Shown here: positions 27,881 to 35,945 of the stretch, in pieces | How the letters are laid out: each line of letters begins with the position of its first letter | Position numbering within the stretch: position 1 is the first letter of the stretch | NCBI RefSeq assembly: GCF_002366715.1 | Contig: NZ_DFBS01000012.1 | Location: 214,625 to 278,624 of the forward strand | From: Halomonas sp. UBA3074 | GTDB lineage: Bacteria > Pseudomonadota > Gammaproteobacteria > Pseudomonadales > Halomonadaceae | Direction of reading: 5' to 3' | DNA: 64,000 bases | Program-made: the position numbers and the translations under genes | Notes under the pieces: model-generated | Database searches by the model: none | What the model was told of the DNA's origin: nothing | The model's input: only the letters and a program-made list of their open reading frames with translations

Positions 27881-28537
27881 GTGAGTCTGGCCATATTCGA
27901 TTTGGATAATACACTGCTATCCATCGACAGCGATCATGCCTGGGGCGAGTTTTTACTCGAACAAGGCGCCGTCGACCCCATCGCTTATCGGGAAGCCAAT
28001 GAGCGCTTCATGGCTGATTACAATGCCGGCACCCTGGATATGGCCGCTTTTCTGGAAATGGCACTCAAACCATTGGCCGACAATACGCCAGAACAGCTTT
28101 CTGCTTGGCATCAGCAGTTTATGGCCAGCAAAATCGAGCCCAGCATTCTACCCAAAGCGGAAGAGCTACTGGCCCGCCACCGCACCAAAGGCGATACGCT
28201 GCTGATCATTACGGCCACTAATCGCTTTATCACCGCGCCGATTGCCGAGCGTTTGGGGGTCGATCACTTAATCGCGGTCAATCCGGAAGTGAACCAGGGG
28301 CGCTATACCGGCCGGGTATCCGGAATTCCCAGCTATCGTGAAGGCAAAGTCACGCGCCTTGAGCATTGGCTAAAAGACCAAGACCTAAGCATGGAAGGCG
28401 CCTGGTTCTATAGCGACTCGCACAACGATTTACCGCTATTAGAAAAAGTCGAGCACCCTGTCGCCGTTGACCCTGACGACACACTTCGCAAAGTTGCCGA
28501 AGAGCGCCAATGGCGGATCATGAGCTTGCGAGACTGA
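27881..28537 (+). CDS. HAD-IB family phosphatase (SerB/CicA-like)
   Basis: A 218-residue cytoplasmic hydrolase: motif I FDLDNTLLSIDSD, a four-helix cap, motif II around LIITATN, and motif III/IV with the Lys of YREGKVTRL and YSDSHNDLPLLE. These put it in the HAD-IB subfamily with phosphoserine phosphatase and CicA. It begins with GTG at 27881 after GGGGAG. The divergent arrangement with rppH-ptsP is conserved in Pseudomonas. Substrate not determinable. Confidence 0.88.
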   Translation: MSLAIFDLDNTLLSIDSDHAWGEFLLEQGAVDPIAYREANERFMADYNAGTLDMAAFLEMALKPLADNTPEQLSAWHQQFMASKIEPSILPKAEELLARHRTKGDTLLIITATNRFITAPIAERLGVDHLIAVNPEVNQGRYTGRVSGIPSYREGKVTRLEHWLKDQDLSMEGAWFYSDSHNDLPLLEKVEHPVAVDPDDTLRKVAEERQWRIMSLRD

Positions 28538-28696
28538 GCTGAAGAAAAAGTTTGGGGTGATATGGTGCGTGAGGTATTTAAGACACACACATAGCGAAGG
28601 TTTTACAGCAGTAACCTGACATAGAGGGCGGCGCCATCCGCATTATCGCCACAGTTGCCAACCCGGCATCAATACTTATCCTTCGCAGGTAAATAG

Positions 28697-29065
28697 TTAG
28701 CGACTAAGAAGAGTGTCTAGCGATATCACATCGCCAGCATGTTTTGCTGCTAATTTGGCGTCATCAGTCACCAACGTAGCCGCTGTTACAAATGCTGAAG
28801 CAGATATAACACTATCTGGCAGTTTCATTTGGGTAGTACGCCGCACCACGATGGTCGCATTTCTAACCTGATTATCCAGTTCTACTCTAGTCAACTGACT
28901 CAGTATCGCCTTAATGGCCTGTTCCTCGTCTGAGGGTAACGAGGGAAAGGCTAGAAGTTCGAGTTCAGTTATGACCGAAAAGGCGTAATGGGCAGCGGGG
29001 AGACGCAGCTGACGCTCAATGGCATTGATGAAGACATTGGTATCCAGCAGGTACTTACCACTCAT
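28697..29065 (-). CDS. PIN-domain toxin, VapC-like
   Basis: A 122-residue PIN-domain ribonuclease. The acidic metal-binding residues are present: Asp8 in LLDTNVF, Glu34 in ITELEL, Asp84 in KLPDSV and Asp101/102 in LVTDDAKL. Such toxins cut tRNA or rRNA. It overlaps the upstream antitoxin by 11 bp, the usual arrangement for a type II pair. The RNA target cannot be read from sequence. Confidence 0.88.
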   Translation of the reverse strand: MSGKYLLDTNVFINAIERQLRLPAAHYAFSVITELELLAFPSLPSDEEQAIKAILSQLTRVELDNQVRNATIVVRRTTQMKLPDSVISASAFVTAATLVTDDAKLAAKHAGDVISLDTLLSR

Positions 29066-29288
29066 CCCGCAAGTTCCTTTGGTATTCGACTCCGTCGTGT
29101 GCGGTCAGCGATGGCGCTTTGACAGAAGCAAAATCTAGGCACGTCTGGTCAGCAGAGATGTTCGTCTCCTCGGTGGTATTTTCATACAGCACAACGATTC
29201 GGGCATGCCTGTTCTTTAAATAACCATATTCGTCGGGGATTTTCACTACCCCGTTCTGAATATCTGTCTCGAATTCTATCGCCTGCAT
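29055..29288 (-). CDS. Antitoxin of the VapBC-like pair
   Basis: A 77-residue protein starting MQAIEFETDIQNGVVKIPD, which resembles the beta-rich N-terminal part of AbrB-like or similar antitoxins paired with PIN toxins. GGAGG lies four bases before ATG 29288, so an upstream Met at 29354 is not used. The C-terminal ~35 residues are polar and likely wrap the toxin. Assignment comes mainly from the overlap with the toxin gene. Confidence 0.75.
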   Translation of the reverse strand: MQAIEFETDIQNGVVKIPDEYGYLKNRHARIVVLYENTTEETNISADQTCLDFASVKAPSLTAHDGVEYQRNLRDEW

Positions 29289-29405
29289 TTTGCCTCCTAC
29301 ACCCAAGTGACTTACCCACCATTTGACACCCTTTCTACCAAAAATTCGAGTCACTAAAGAACCGATTCATCTACTAGGTACCAGTGCACTACTAAAGCAC
29401 AAGGG

Positions 29406-29440
29406 ATAAAAAACCCCACAAGCGAAGCTTGCGGGGTTTT
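29406..29440 (-). terminator. Rho-independent terminator of mdh
   Basis: AAACCCC-A-CAAGC and GCTTG-C-GGGGTTT pair around GAA with one mismatch. On the minus strand a T-run follows, about 40 bases after the mdh stop. Confidence 0.88.
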
Positions 29441-29478
29441 GCGTTAACTGGCGCTCATAAAAGCGTCAGCGGGCGCGT

Positions 29479-30456
29479 TTAGCCGAGCAGGTGCTCAACG
29501 GCAGCACGCTCTTCGCGCAGTTCTTTCTCAGTCGCTTTCATCTTCTCTTCGCTGAAGGCGTCGATTTCGAAGCCTTGAACGATTTCATACTTGCCACCCT
29601 GGCAACGCACTGGGTAGGAGTAGATGATGCCTTCTTCAATGCCGTAGCTGCCGTCAGACGGAATTGCCATGCTGACGATGCCTTTGGAACCCAGCGCCCA
29701 GTCGTGCATGTGGTCGATGGCGGAAGAAGCAGCAGAAGCGGCTGAGGAGGCGCCACGTGCTTTGATGATCGCCGCGCCGCGCTGCTGCACGGTGGGGATG
29801 AAGTCGTTTTCGTACCAGTCGCGCTCGACCAGATCAAAAGCGGCTTTGCCGTCGACTTTGCACTGGGCCAGATCCGGATACTGGGTGGCACTGTGGTTGC
29901 CCCAGATGATCATGTTTTCAACGTCAGTGACGTGCTTGCCGGTTTTCTGTGCCAACTGGGTCAGCGCGCGGTTGTGGTCCAGACGCGTCATCGCGGTGAA
30001 CTGACCTGCGTCCAGGTCCGGCGCGTTGCAAGAAGCAATCAGCGCGTTGGTGTTAGCCGGGTTACCGACGACCAGCACTTTCACGTCACGGTTAGCGTGA
30101 TCGTTCAGCGCTTTACCTTGAACGGAGAAGATCGCGGCGTTGGCTTCCAGCAGGTCTTTACGCTCCATGCCCGGGCCACGCGGACGTGCGCCTACCAGCA
30201 GAGCGAAGTCGGCGTCTTTGAACGCGACGTTCGGGTCATCGGTGGCAACGATGTCTTGAACCAGCGGGAAGGCACAGTCATTGACTTCCATTACCACGCC
30301 GTTCAGGGCGTCCATTGCCTGGGGAATTTCCAGAAGCTGGAGAATGACAGGCTGATCCGGCCCCAACATGTCGCCAGCGGCGATGCGGAAAATAAGAGAA
30401 TAGCTGATCTGACCGGCGCCGCCGGTAATCGCAATACGTACTGGATCTTTCATCAT
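29479..30456 (-). CDS. mdh: Malate dehydrogenase
   Basis: Oxidises malate to oxaloacetate with NAD+ in the TCA cycle. The 325-residue protein has the nucleotide loop ITGGAGQISYSLIFRIA, substrate arginines in VGARPRGPGMERKDLL, NPANTNAL and TRLDHNRAL, and the catalytic His in IIWGNHSATQYPD. It belongs to the longer cytosolic-type group (about 327 residues) found in Burkholderia and Halomonas rather than the 312-residue E. coli type. AAGGAG is nearer optimal spacing to the second ATG (30453). Own terminator; divergent from the RND genes. Confidence 0.95.
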   Translation of the reverse strand: MMKDPVRIAITGGAGQISYSLIFRIAAGDMLGPDQPVILQLLEIPQAMDALNGVVMEVNDCAFPLVQDIVATDDPNVAFKDADFALLVGARPRGPGMERKDLLEANAAIFSVQGKALNDHANRDVKVLVVGNPANTNALIASCNAPDLDAGQFTAMTRLDHNRALTQLAQKTGKHVTDVENMIIWGNHSATQYPDLAQCKVDGKAAFDLVERDWYENDFIPTVQQRGAAIIKARGASSAASAASSAIDHMHDWALGSKGIVSMAIPSDGSYGIEEGIIYSYPVRCQGGKYEIVQGFEIDAFSEEKMKATEKELREERAAVEHLLG

Positions 30457-30684
30457 TGCTCCTTGATAGGTTCGCCTAGGGATGGTTCTCGCCTGAGGAG
30501 TGGCTCAACAGAACTCAAGACGCAAAGATGGTATGCCCAGTCGAGCAAAAACTCAATCAGACATGAGACGACTACCCATTTAGCACACTTACCCTTCTCG
30601 CGACGGCCTGACCCTCGCTGAAAAGGCCGAGTTGCGCTATGGTGTCTTCGGCTTAACGCCCTCCTTTCTTGTAATGCTAAGGAC

Positions 30685-31818
30685 ATGGACGCCCCCATGC
30701 GACGAATTCCCTTCTCTTACGCTTTGGCTAGCCTATTAATGCTGGCGCTGGTGATATGGCTCGCTTTTGGTAATTTTCAACGTTTTCAAACCACCGCACC
30801 GGATGCTTCTCCCCGCAGCGAGTCAGGGCCACGGGTAGAGATTTCAGTACAACAAAGCACGCCGTTCATTCCCCAACAGATCATTCAGGGACAGTTGACC
30901 GCTGCACGCGAAGCCACCCTTCGTGCCAGCGTCGCGGGCTTCGTAGCTGAAAAGCCGGTAGCGCAGGGTAGCCGCGTTGAAGAAGGCGACACCTTACTGG
31001 TATTGGATAACGACGCCCTGCCCGAGCAACTGCAGCAGGCCCAGGACGAACTCGCCGTCGCCGAGGCGGAGTATGCCGGTGCGCGTAACCTGCGCCAACG
31101 CGAATTGATATCGCAGCCGGAGCTGCTGCGCCTGCAGAGCGCTTTGAGCGCCAGCGCCGCCTCGGTCGCTCAGCTACAAAAACAGCTGGATGACAGCCGC
31201 CCCACCGCACCATTTGACGGCGTGCTTAACCGCGTGCAGGTGGAACTGGGCGATTTACTCCAACCTGGTGAAGAGTGGGGTCAACTGGTGGATGACCGCC
31301 GTTTGAAGGGCGCGGCCTGGGTGTCTCAGCAGCAGGTAGGTGATTTGAGCGAAGGCTTGCCGGTCACCGCGCGACTACTCAATGGCGATCATTTAGAGGG
31401 TGAATTGACGTTTATTAGCCACCGCGCCGAAGAGGCCACTCGCACCTTTTACATCGAAGCCACGCTGGATAACCCTGCTGGTAAGCGCCTTGCTGGCGGT
31501 AGTGCAGAGCTGACGATTACGCTGCCGCCCCGCCAAGTGCACACCCTGTCGCCCGCCCTGCTTAGTTTGAACAGTGAGGGCCAACTGGCGGTCAAGCACC
31601 TGGATAAGAACGATCAGGTGCAGCAGACCGCCGTGGAACTGGTGAGCGCCGATATTCAGCGCGCCTATGTCACCGGCCTGCCTGACCCGCTGCGTTTGAT
31701 CACGCTGGGCGCGGGGATGGTAGACGTCGGCGAATCGGTGACGCCGGTGCCTACTGAAGAAGCCACTATCACGCAATCGCAAACCGGCCAGGATAGCGTT
31801 CATGCGCCAGTTGATTAA
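30685..31818 (+). CDS. RND efflux periplasmic adaptor
   Basis: A 377-residue membrane-fusion protein anchored by one N-terminal helix (about 10-28). It has a lipoyl-like half (RASVAGFVAEKPVAQGSRV), an alpha hairpin of about residues 110-155 and the second half (RPTAPFDGVLNRVQVELGD), then a beta barrel. It links the inner-membrane pump to an outer-membrane channel, which is not encoded here. Start is ATG 30685 or, with better distance to TAAGGA-like bases and to the anchor, ATG 30697. It overlaps the permease gene by 17 bp. Confidence 0.9.
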   Translation: MDAPMRRIPFSYALASLLMLALVIWLAFGNFQRFQTTAPDASPRSESGPRVEISVQQSTPFIPQQIIQGQLTAAREATLRASVAGFVAEKPVAQGSRVEEGDTLLVLDNDALPEQLQQAQDELAVAEAEYAGARNLRQRELISQPELLRLQSALSASAASVAQLQKQLDDSRPTAPFDGVLNRVQVELGDLLQPGEEWGQLVDDRRLKGAAWVSQQQVGDLSEGLPVTARLLNGDHLEGELTFISHRAEEATRTFYIEATLDNPAGKRLAGGSAELTITLPPRQVHTLSPALLSLNSEGQLAVKHLDKNDQVQQTAVELVSADIQRAYVTGLPDPLRLITLGAGMVDVGESVTPVPTEEATITQSQTGQDSVHAPVD

Positions 31819-34800
31819 CGCGGCGCTCGCCCATACCCGTACCACGCTGCTGCTATTAGTGAGTCTGCTACTGGCGGGCATCACCGCGTGGCAGATGATA
31901 CCTAAAGAAGCCAATCCCGACGTCACCATTCCGATGATTTACGTTTCGCTGTCGCTCGAGGGCGTAAGCCCCGAGGATGGCGAGCGACTGCTGATTCGCC
32001 CCATGGAGCAGGAGCTGCGCGGCATTGAAGGGTTGCGCAAGTTTACCGCTCAATCAAGCGAAGGCCATGGCTCGATCACGCTGGAATTCGACCCTGGCTT
32101 TGACCCCGATACCGCGCTCACCGACGTGCGTGATCGTGTTGATATTGCCCGTAGCGAGCTGCCTGACGAGGCCGATGAGCCGCGCGTCATGGAGGTCAAC
32201 GTCTCGGAATTCCCGGTATTAACCATTGGCCTCTCAGGGCAGTTGGATACCCGCGAACGCATGACGATAGCCCGACGACTGCAGGAAGAGATCGAAGGCA
32301 TCGCCGATGTGCTGGAAGTCGACATAGCCGGTGAGCGGGAAGACCTGCTGGAAATCGTTGTGGATCCGCTGGTGCTCGAAAGCTACGGGGTCGATTTCGA
32401 CGCGCTGTTCAATCAGGTGTCGCGTAATAATCGCTTGGTGGCCGCTGGCAGTCTGGATACCGGCGCGGGACGTTTGGCATTAAAAGTCCCTGGTATTATT
32501 GAATCCCTTGAGGACGTCATGAATATGCCGGTCAAGGTGGATGAAGACCGCGTCGTCACCTTTGGCGATGTGGCATGGATTAACCCCACCTACAAAGAGC
32601 CGGAAGGCTTCGCCCGCATTGACGGCCAACCCGCCGTGGTACTGGAAATTTCCAAGCGTGCCGGGGCCAATATCATCGCCACCATCGATGCGGTGCGCGA
32701 GCGTCTGGCACAAGCCGACGATTTGCTTCCCGAACAACTGCGTTTCACCACCATTCTGGATGAGTCGACCACCGTTGAGAACATGCTCACCGAGCTGTTA
32801 AACAATGTGCTGACGGCTGTCGTACTGGTGCTGATCGTAGTGGTCGCGGCGATGGGCTGGCGAATGGCGCTGCTGGTGGGGCTTACTATTCCCGGCGCAT
32901 TTTTAACCGGCATTCTACTGGTATGGGCGTTTGGATTTACGCTCAATATCGTCGTGTTGTTTGCCCTGATTTTAGTGGCCGGCATGCTGGTCGATGGCGC
33001 CATCGTCGTCAGTGAGCTTGCCGACCGCTACCTGCGCGATGGTCAACCGTCCCATCAGGCATGGCTGAACGCCGCAGCGCGCATGAGCTGGCCGGTGATT
33101 GCCTCGACCGCCACGACGCTGGCGGTGTTCATTCCCCTGCTGTTCTGGCCCGGCGTGGTCGGTCAGTTCATGAAGTACCTGCCCGCCACCGTGATTTTGT
33201 GCCTGCTGGCGTCGCTAGCCATGGCGTTGGTATTTCTACCCACGCTTGGGCGCCTGTTTACCCGCCCTGCCGTGCAACAGACCGGCGCTAAGCAGGAGGT
33301 TACAACCACCTCGTTCGGGCGTGGCTACCGCCATCTCCTGGCCCGACTGCTCAAGCACCCCGCCTGGGTACTGCTGGTGACAGTACTGCTGATGGTACTG
33401 CTGTATGTCGGCTACGCGCGCTTCAATCACGGCGTCGATTTCTTCCCAGCCGTAGAGCCCGATAGCGCCCAGGTGCTGGTGCGCGCTCGGGGGGACTTCT
33501 CCGCCGAGGAGACCGACGCCATCGTGCAGCGAGTGGAAGCCAAGCTATCCGGCATGAGCGAAGTTCGGGCGCTTTATGCGCGCTCCTTTGCAGTGCCTAA
33601 CGAGCAAATGGGCAGCGATGTGATCGGCATGCTGCAGTTCCAGTTCATCGACTGGCACGAGCGCCGCCCTGCCCAGGCAATCCTGGCTGACATGGCGGAA
33701 CGTGCGGAAGATATTCCCGGCATTACGCTAGAGTTTCAGGAACAGGAGATGGGGCCCGGCGGCGGCAAGCCGATTGTGCTGGAAGTCAGTGCCACCAACC
33801 CCGAGGTGGCCGATGCCGGAGTTAACCAACTGACCCAATTGATGCGTGAGCTGGGCGGCTTTACCGACATTCAGGATAACCGTAGCCTGCCGGGGGTGGA
33901 GTGGCGTGTAAACGTCGACCGGGAAGCGGCGGCACGCATGGGTACCGATGTCACCACCATTGGTAGCGCGGTGCAACTGCTGACCACGGGCCTGCAGGTG
34001 GCGAGCTATCGCCCGCCTGAAGTCAGCGATGAGGTGGATATCCGCGTACGCCTGCCACAAAACTGGCGCTCGCTGGATCAGCTAGAGCGCTTGACCATCA
34101 ATACCCAGCGGGGGCAGGTGCCGATTTCACACTTTGTGACCCTGGAACCGGCACCGAAGGTGGGCACTCTTAACCGTATCGATGGCCGCCGGGCGATTAC
34201 CATTGATGCCGATCTCGCGCCTGGCTACCTTGCCGATGAGCGCCTGCGTGCACTGCTCGAAGCAGGCAGCGACAGCCTGCCTGACGGTTTGATGGTCAAT
34301 GTGGCAGGCGAGCAGGAGGATCAGCAGGAGTCGATGCAGTTCCTAGCCAGCGCCTTCATGATCGCGATTGGCCTGATGGCGCTGATTCTGGTCACTCAAT
34401 TCAACAGCTTCTATCAGGCGGGGCTAGTGCTTTCAGCGATTGTGTTCTCCACCGCAGGGGTACTCATGGGCCTACTCATTACCGGCCAGGCGTTTGGTAT
34501 TGTCATGGTGGGCATGGGCGTGATTGCCCTGGCGGGTATCGTGGTCAATAACAATATTGTTTTGATCGATACCTACAACGAGCTGCGGGAAGAAGGCATG
34601 ACGCCCGGCGAGGCGGCCTTAGAAGCTGGCTGCTTGCGCCTGCGCCCGGTGTTACTGACGGCGATTACCACAGTGCTGGGGCTAATGCCGATGGTGCTGG
34701 GCATCAATGTGGATCTGTTCACGCCAGCGCTTGGCTTCAACGCGCCCTCCGCCCAGTGGTGGACACAGATGTCGAGCGCCATCGCCGGCGGCCTGACCTT

Positions 34801-34873
34801 CGCCACTGCGCTGACGCTATTGCTCACGCCCTGTATGTTGGTGATTGGGGGGAAGTTAAGGCGTAGGGGGTGA
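31802..34873 (+). CDS. RND efflux permease
   Basis: A 1023-residue inner-membrane pump of the AcrB/HAE1 superfamily with twelve membrane segments and two large periplasmic loops, normal in length. The N-terminus reads FINAALAHTRTTLLLL-like RQLINAALAHTRTTLL, with MIPKEANPDVTIP after the first helix. In the fourth helix the proton-relay region reads AGMLVDGAIVVSE: the first Asp is kept but the second, present in AcrB, is Gly. Substrates may be drugs, solvents or lipids. Its end is followed by REP-like repeats rather than a clear terminator. Confidence 0.92.
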   Translation: MRQLINAALAHTRTTLLLLVSLLLAGITAWQMIPKEANPDVTIPMIYVSLSLEGVSPEDGERLLIRPMEQELRGIEGLRKFTAQSSEGHGSITLEFDPGFDPDTALTDVRDRVDIARSELPDEADEPRVMEVNVSEFPVLTIGLSGQLDTRERMTIARRLQEEIEGIADVLEVDIAGEREDLLEIVVDPLVLESYGVDFDALFNQVSRNNRLVAAGSLDTGAGRLALKVPGIIESLEDVMNMPVKVDEDRVVTFGDVAWINPTYKEPEGFARIDGQPAVVLEISKRAGANIIATIDAVRERLAQADDLLPEQLRFTTILDESTTVENMLTELLNNVLTAVVLVLIVVVAAMGWRMALLVGLTIPGAFLTGILLVWAFGFTLNIVVLFALILVAGMLVDGAIVVSELADRYLRDGQPSHQAWLNAAARMSWPVIASTATTLAVFIPLLFWPGVVGQFMKYLPATVILCLLASLAMALVFLPTLGRLFTRPAVQQTGAKQEVTTTSFGRGYRHLLARLLKHPAWVLLVTVLLMVLLYVGYARFNHGVDFFPAVEPDSAQVLVRARGDFSAEETDAIVQRVEAKLSGMSEVRALYARSFAVPNEQMGSDVIGMLQFQFIDWHERRPAQAILADMAERAEDIPGITLEFQEQEMGPGGGKPIVLEVSATNPEVADAGVNQLTQLMRELGGFTDIQDNRSLPGVEWRVNVDREAAARMGTDVTTIGSAVQLLTTGLQVASYRPPEVSDEVDIRVRLPQNWRSLDQLERLTINTQRGQVPISHFVTLEPAPKVGTLNRIDGRRAITIDADLAPGYLADERLRALLEAGSDSLPDGLMVNVAGEQEDQQESMQFLASAFMIAIGLMALILVTQFNSFYQAGLVLSAIVFSTAGVLMGLLITGQAFGIVMVGMGVIALAGIVVNNNIVLIDTYNELREEGMTPGEAALEAGCLRLRPVLLTAITTVLGLMPMVLGINVDLFTPALGFNAPSAQWWTQMSSAIAGGLTFATALTLLLTPCMLVIGGKLRRRG

Positions 34874-34927
34874 AAGGTGAATAGACTTGTAACTGCGAGC
34901 CCCCTCATGTCATTGCCAGCACCCTCA

Positions 34928-35050
34928 TGTCATTGCGAGCGAAGCGAAGCAATCTCAGGGTTGTGCCACCGCTGAAGAGATTGCCGCGTCGCTCCGCTCC
35001 TCGCAATGACAGGTGAAGTGTCATTGCGAGCGAAGCGAAGCAATCTCAGG
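34928..35050. repeat. REP-like palindromic repeat cluster (three arms)
   Basis: Three arms lie head-to-tail and inverted: 34928-34958 and 35018-35050 carry GTCATTGCGAGCGAAGCGAA followed by GCAATCTC; 34976-35012 is an inverted variant. A fourth partial copy (GTCATTGCCAGC) is at 34908. The arms can pair to long hairpins. The last arm abuts the rsd stop codon, so the repeat sits in the 3' ends of both convergent transcripts. Confidence 0.85.
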
Positions 35051-35539
35051 TTAAGCAGGTGCTTTAGCGTTCTGCGGGCTGTGCGCGGCGTGCAGGCGCG
35101 CGATCAACTGGTCTTCCAGCGCAAAACGTTCCGTTAAGCCGCGGGCGAGACGGTCGATCCAGGCAGGTAGGCGGGCAATATTTTGCTCGCAGCTAAGGGT
35201 GGAGCCGAAATCGGTATCAAACTCCAGCACCATCTCGGTCGACATTTCCAGACGCTCAAGCAGCTTCTCTGCGATAACCAGCGCAGCATCATCACCAAAG
35301 GCTTGTGCCTCTTCTGACAGCTGTGGATAGATCTCAAAGTGACCGGCGCTGATATAGTCCATCAACTGCTCACTGAAAGTATCAATAGGGGCTTTGCTTA
35401 CGGCTTCCAGTTCGGCGTCACACGCTTCCTTCAACTCTATGAAGCTGATCAATAGCTGACGACGTTGATCTAACCAGCGATCGATCAAAGTGTGCACGCC
35501 TCCCCAGCGCTCCAGGGCATTTTTGCAATCTTCGAGCAT
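35051..35539 (-). CDS. rsd: Rsd/AlgQ-family sigma-70 regulator
   Basis: A 162-residue helical protein of the Rsd/AlgQ family, which binds the housekeeping sigma factor and frees polymerase for other sigmas in stationary phase. Matching features are LIDRWLDQRRQLLISFIEL near the start and LMDYISAGHFEIYPQL in the middle, close in position and length to E. coli Rsd (158). The ATG at 35539 follows AAGGAGAAAG. Its stop touches the REP-like repeat. Confidence 0.9.
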   Translation of the reverse strand: MLEDCKNALERWGGVHTLIDRWLDQRRQLLISFIELKEACDAELEAVSKAPIDTFSEQLMDYISAGHFEIYPQLSEEAQAFGDDAALVIAEKLLERLEMSTEMVLEFDTDFGSTLSCEQNIARLPAWIDRLARGLTERFALEDQLIARLHAAHSPQNAKAPA

Positions 35540-35588
35540 GGGGCTTTCTCCTTAACTCACCTTTTTAACTGCGATCAACTAACCACTT

Positions 35589-35717
35589 TCAGTTAACAGC
35601 TATCAGCGTTAACAACCAGCCGCTTAGGGCAATGAACAGGGTTAGAGTCGCGCCTTCGACTATCGCTGTCAATCCCAGCAAGTACGGTTTCCTTGGTACT
35701 AAATGTTCATCCGCCAT
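35589..35717 (-). CDS. 42-residue putative membrane miniprotein
   Basis: A short frame from ATG 35717 (preceded by AGAAGAAAG at about eight bases) to TGA at 35589-35591. The product begins MADEHLVPRKPYLLG and continues as one hydrophobic segment of about 25 residues (LTAIVEGATLTLFIAL then WLLTLIAVN). The charged head and single membrane helix look like a real small inner-membrane protein. It is 50 bases upstream of rsd on the same strand. No family recognised. Confidence 0.5.
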   Translation of the reverse strand: MADEHLVPRKPYLLGLTAIVEGATLTLFIALSGWLLTLIAVN

Positions 35718-35882
35718 AACGCTTTCTTCTATGGCACATGAGCACCGTTATCAAGCCATGAAGCCTGTCCTTGCGTTGGGAATATTGATGCTCTCATCTT
35801 AACGTAGACATTGCGAGTGGCACCGGAGGCCGAGTAAGGAAAGTAAGCATAAAATAATATTTTAAACATAAATAATTTAAGC

Positions 35883-35911
35883 TTGAATTTTATTCCACCC
35901 CCTCCTATCTT
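35883..35911 (+). promoter_or_regulatory. Candidate promoter of the aromatic-CoA operon
   Basis: TTGAAT and TATCTT are 17 bp apart, ending 34 bases before the first ATG of the operon. Just upstream (35862-35880) an AT-rich inverted repeat, TTAAA and TTTAA nine bases apart, could be the site of the MarR protein encoded in the operon. Confidence 0.4.
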
Positions 35912-35945
35912 CATAAAAGAGTGAGCTTTCCCATGGAGAATAAAA

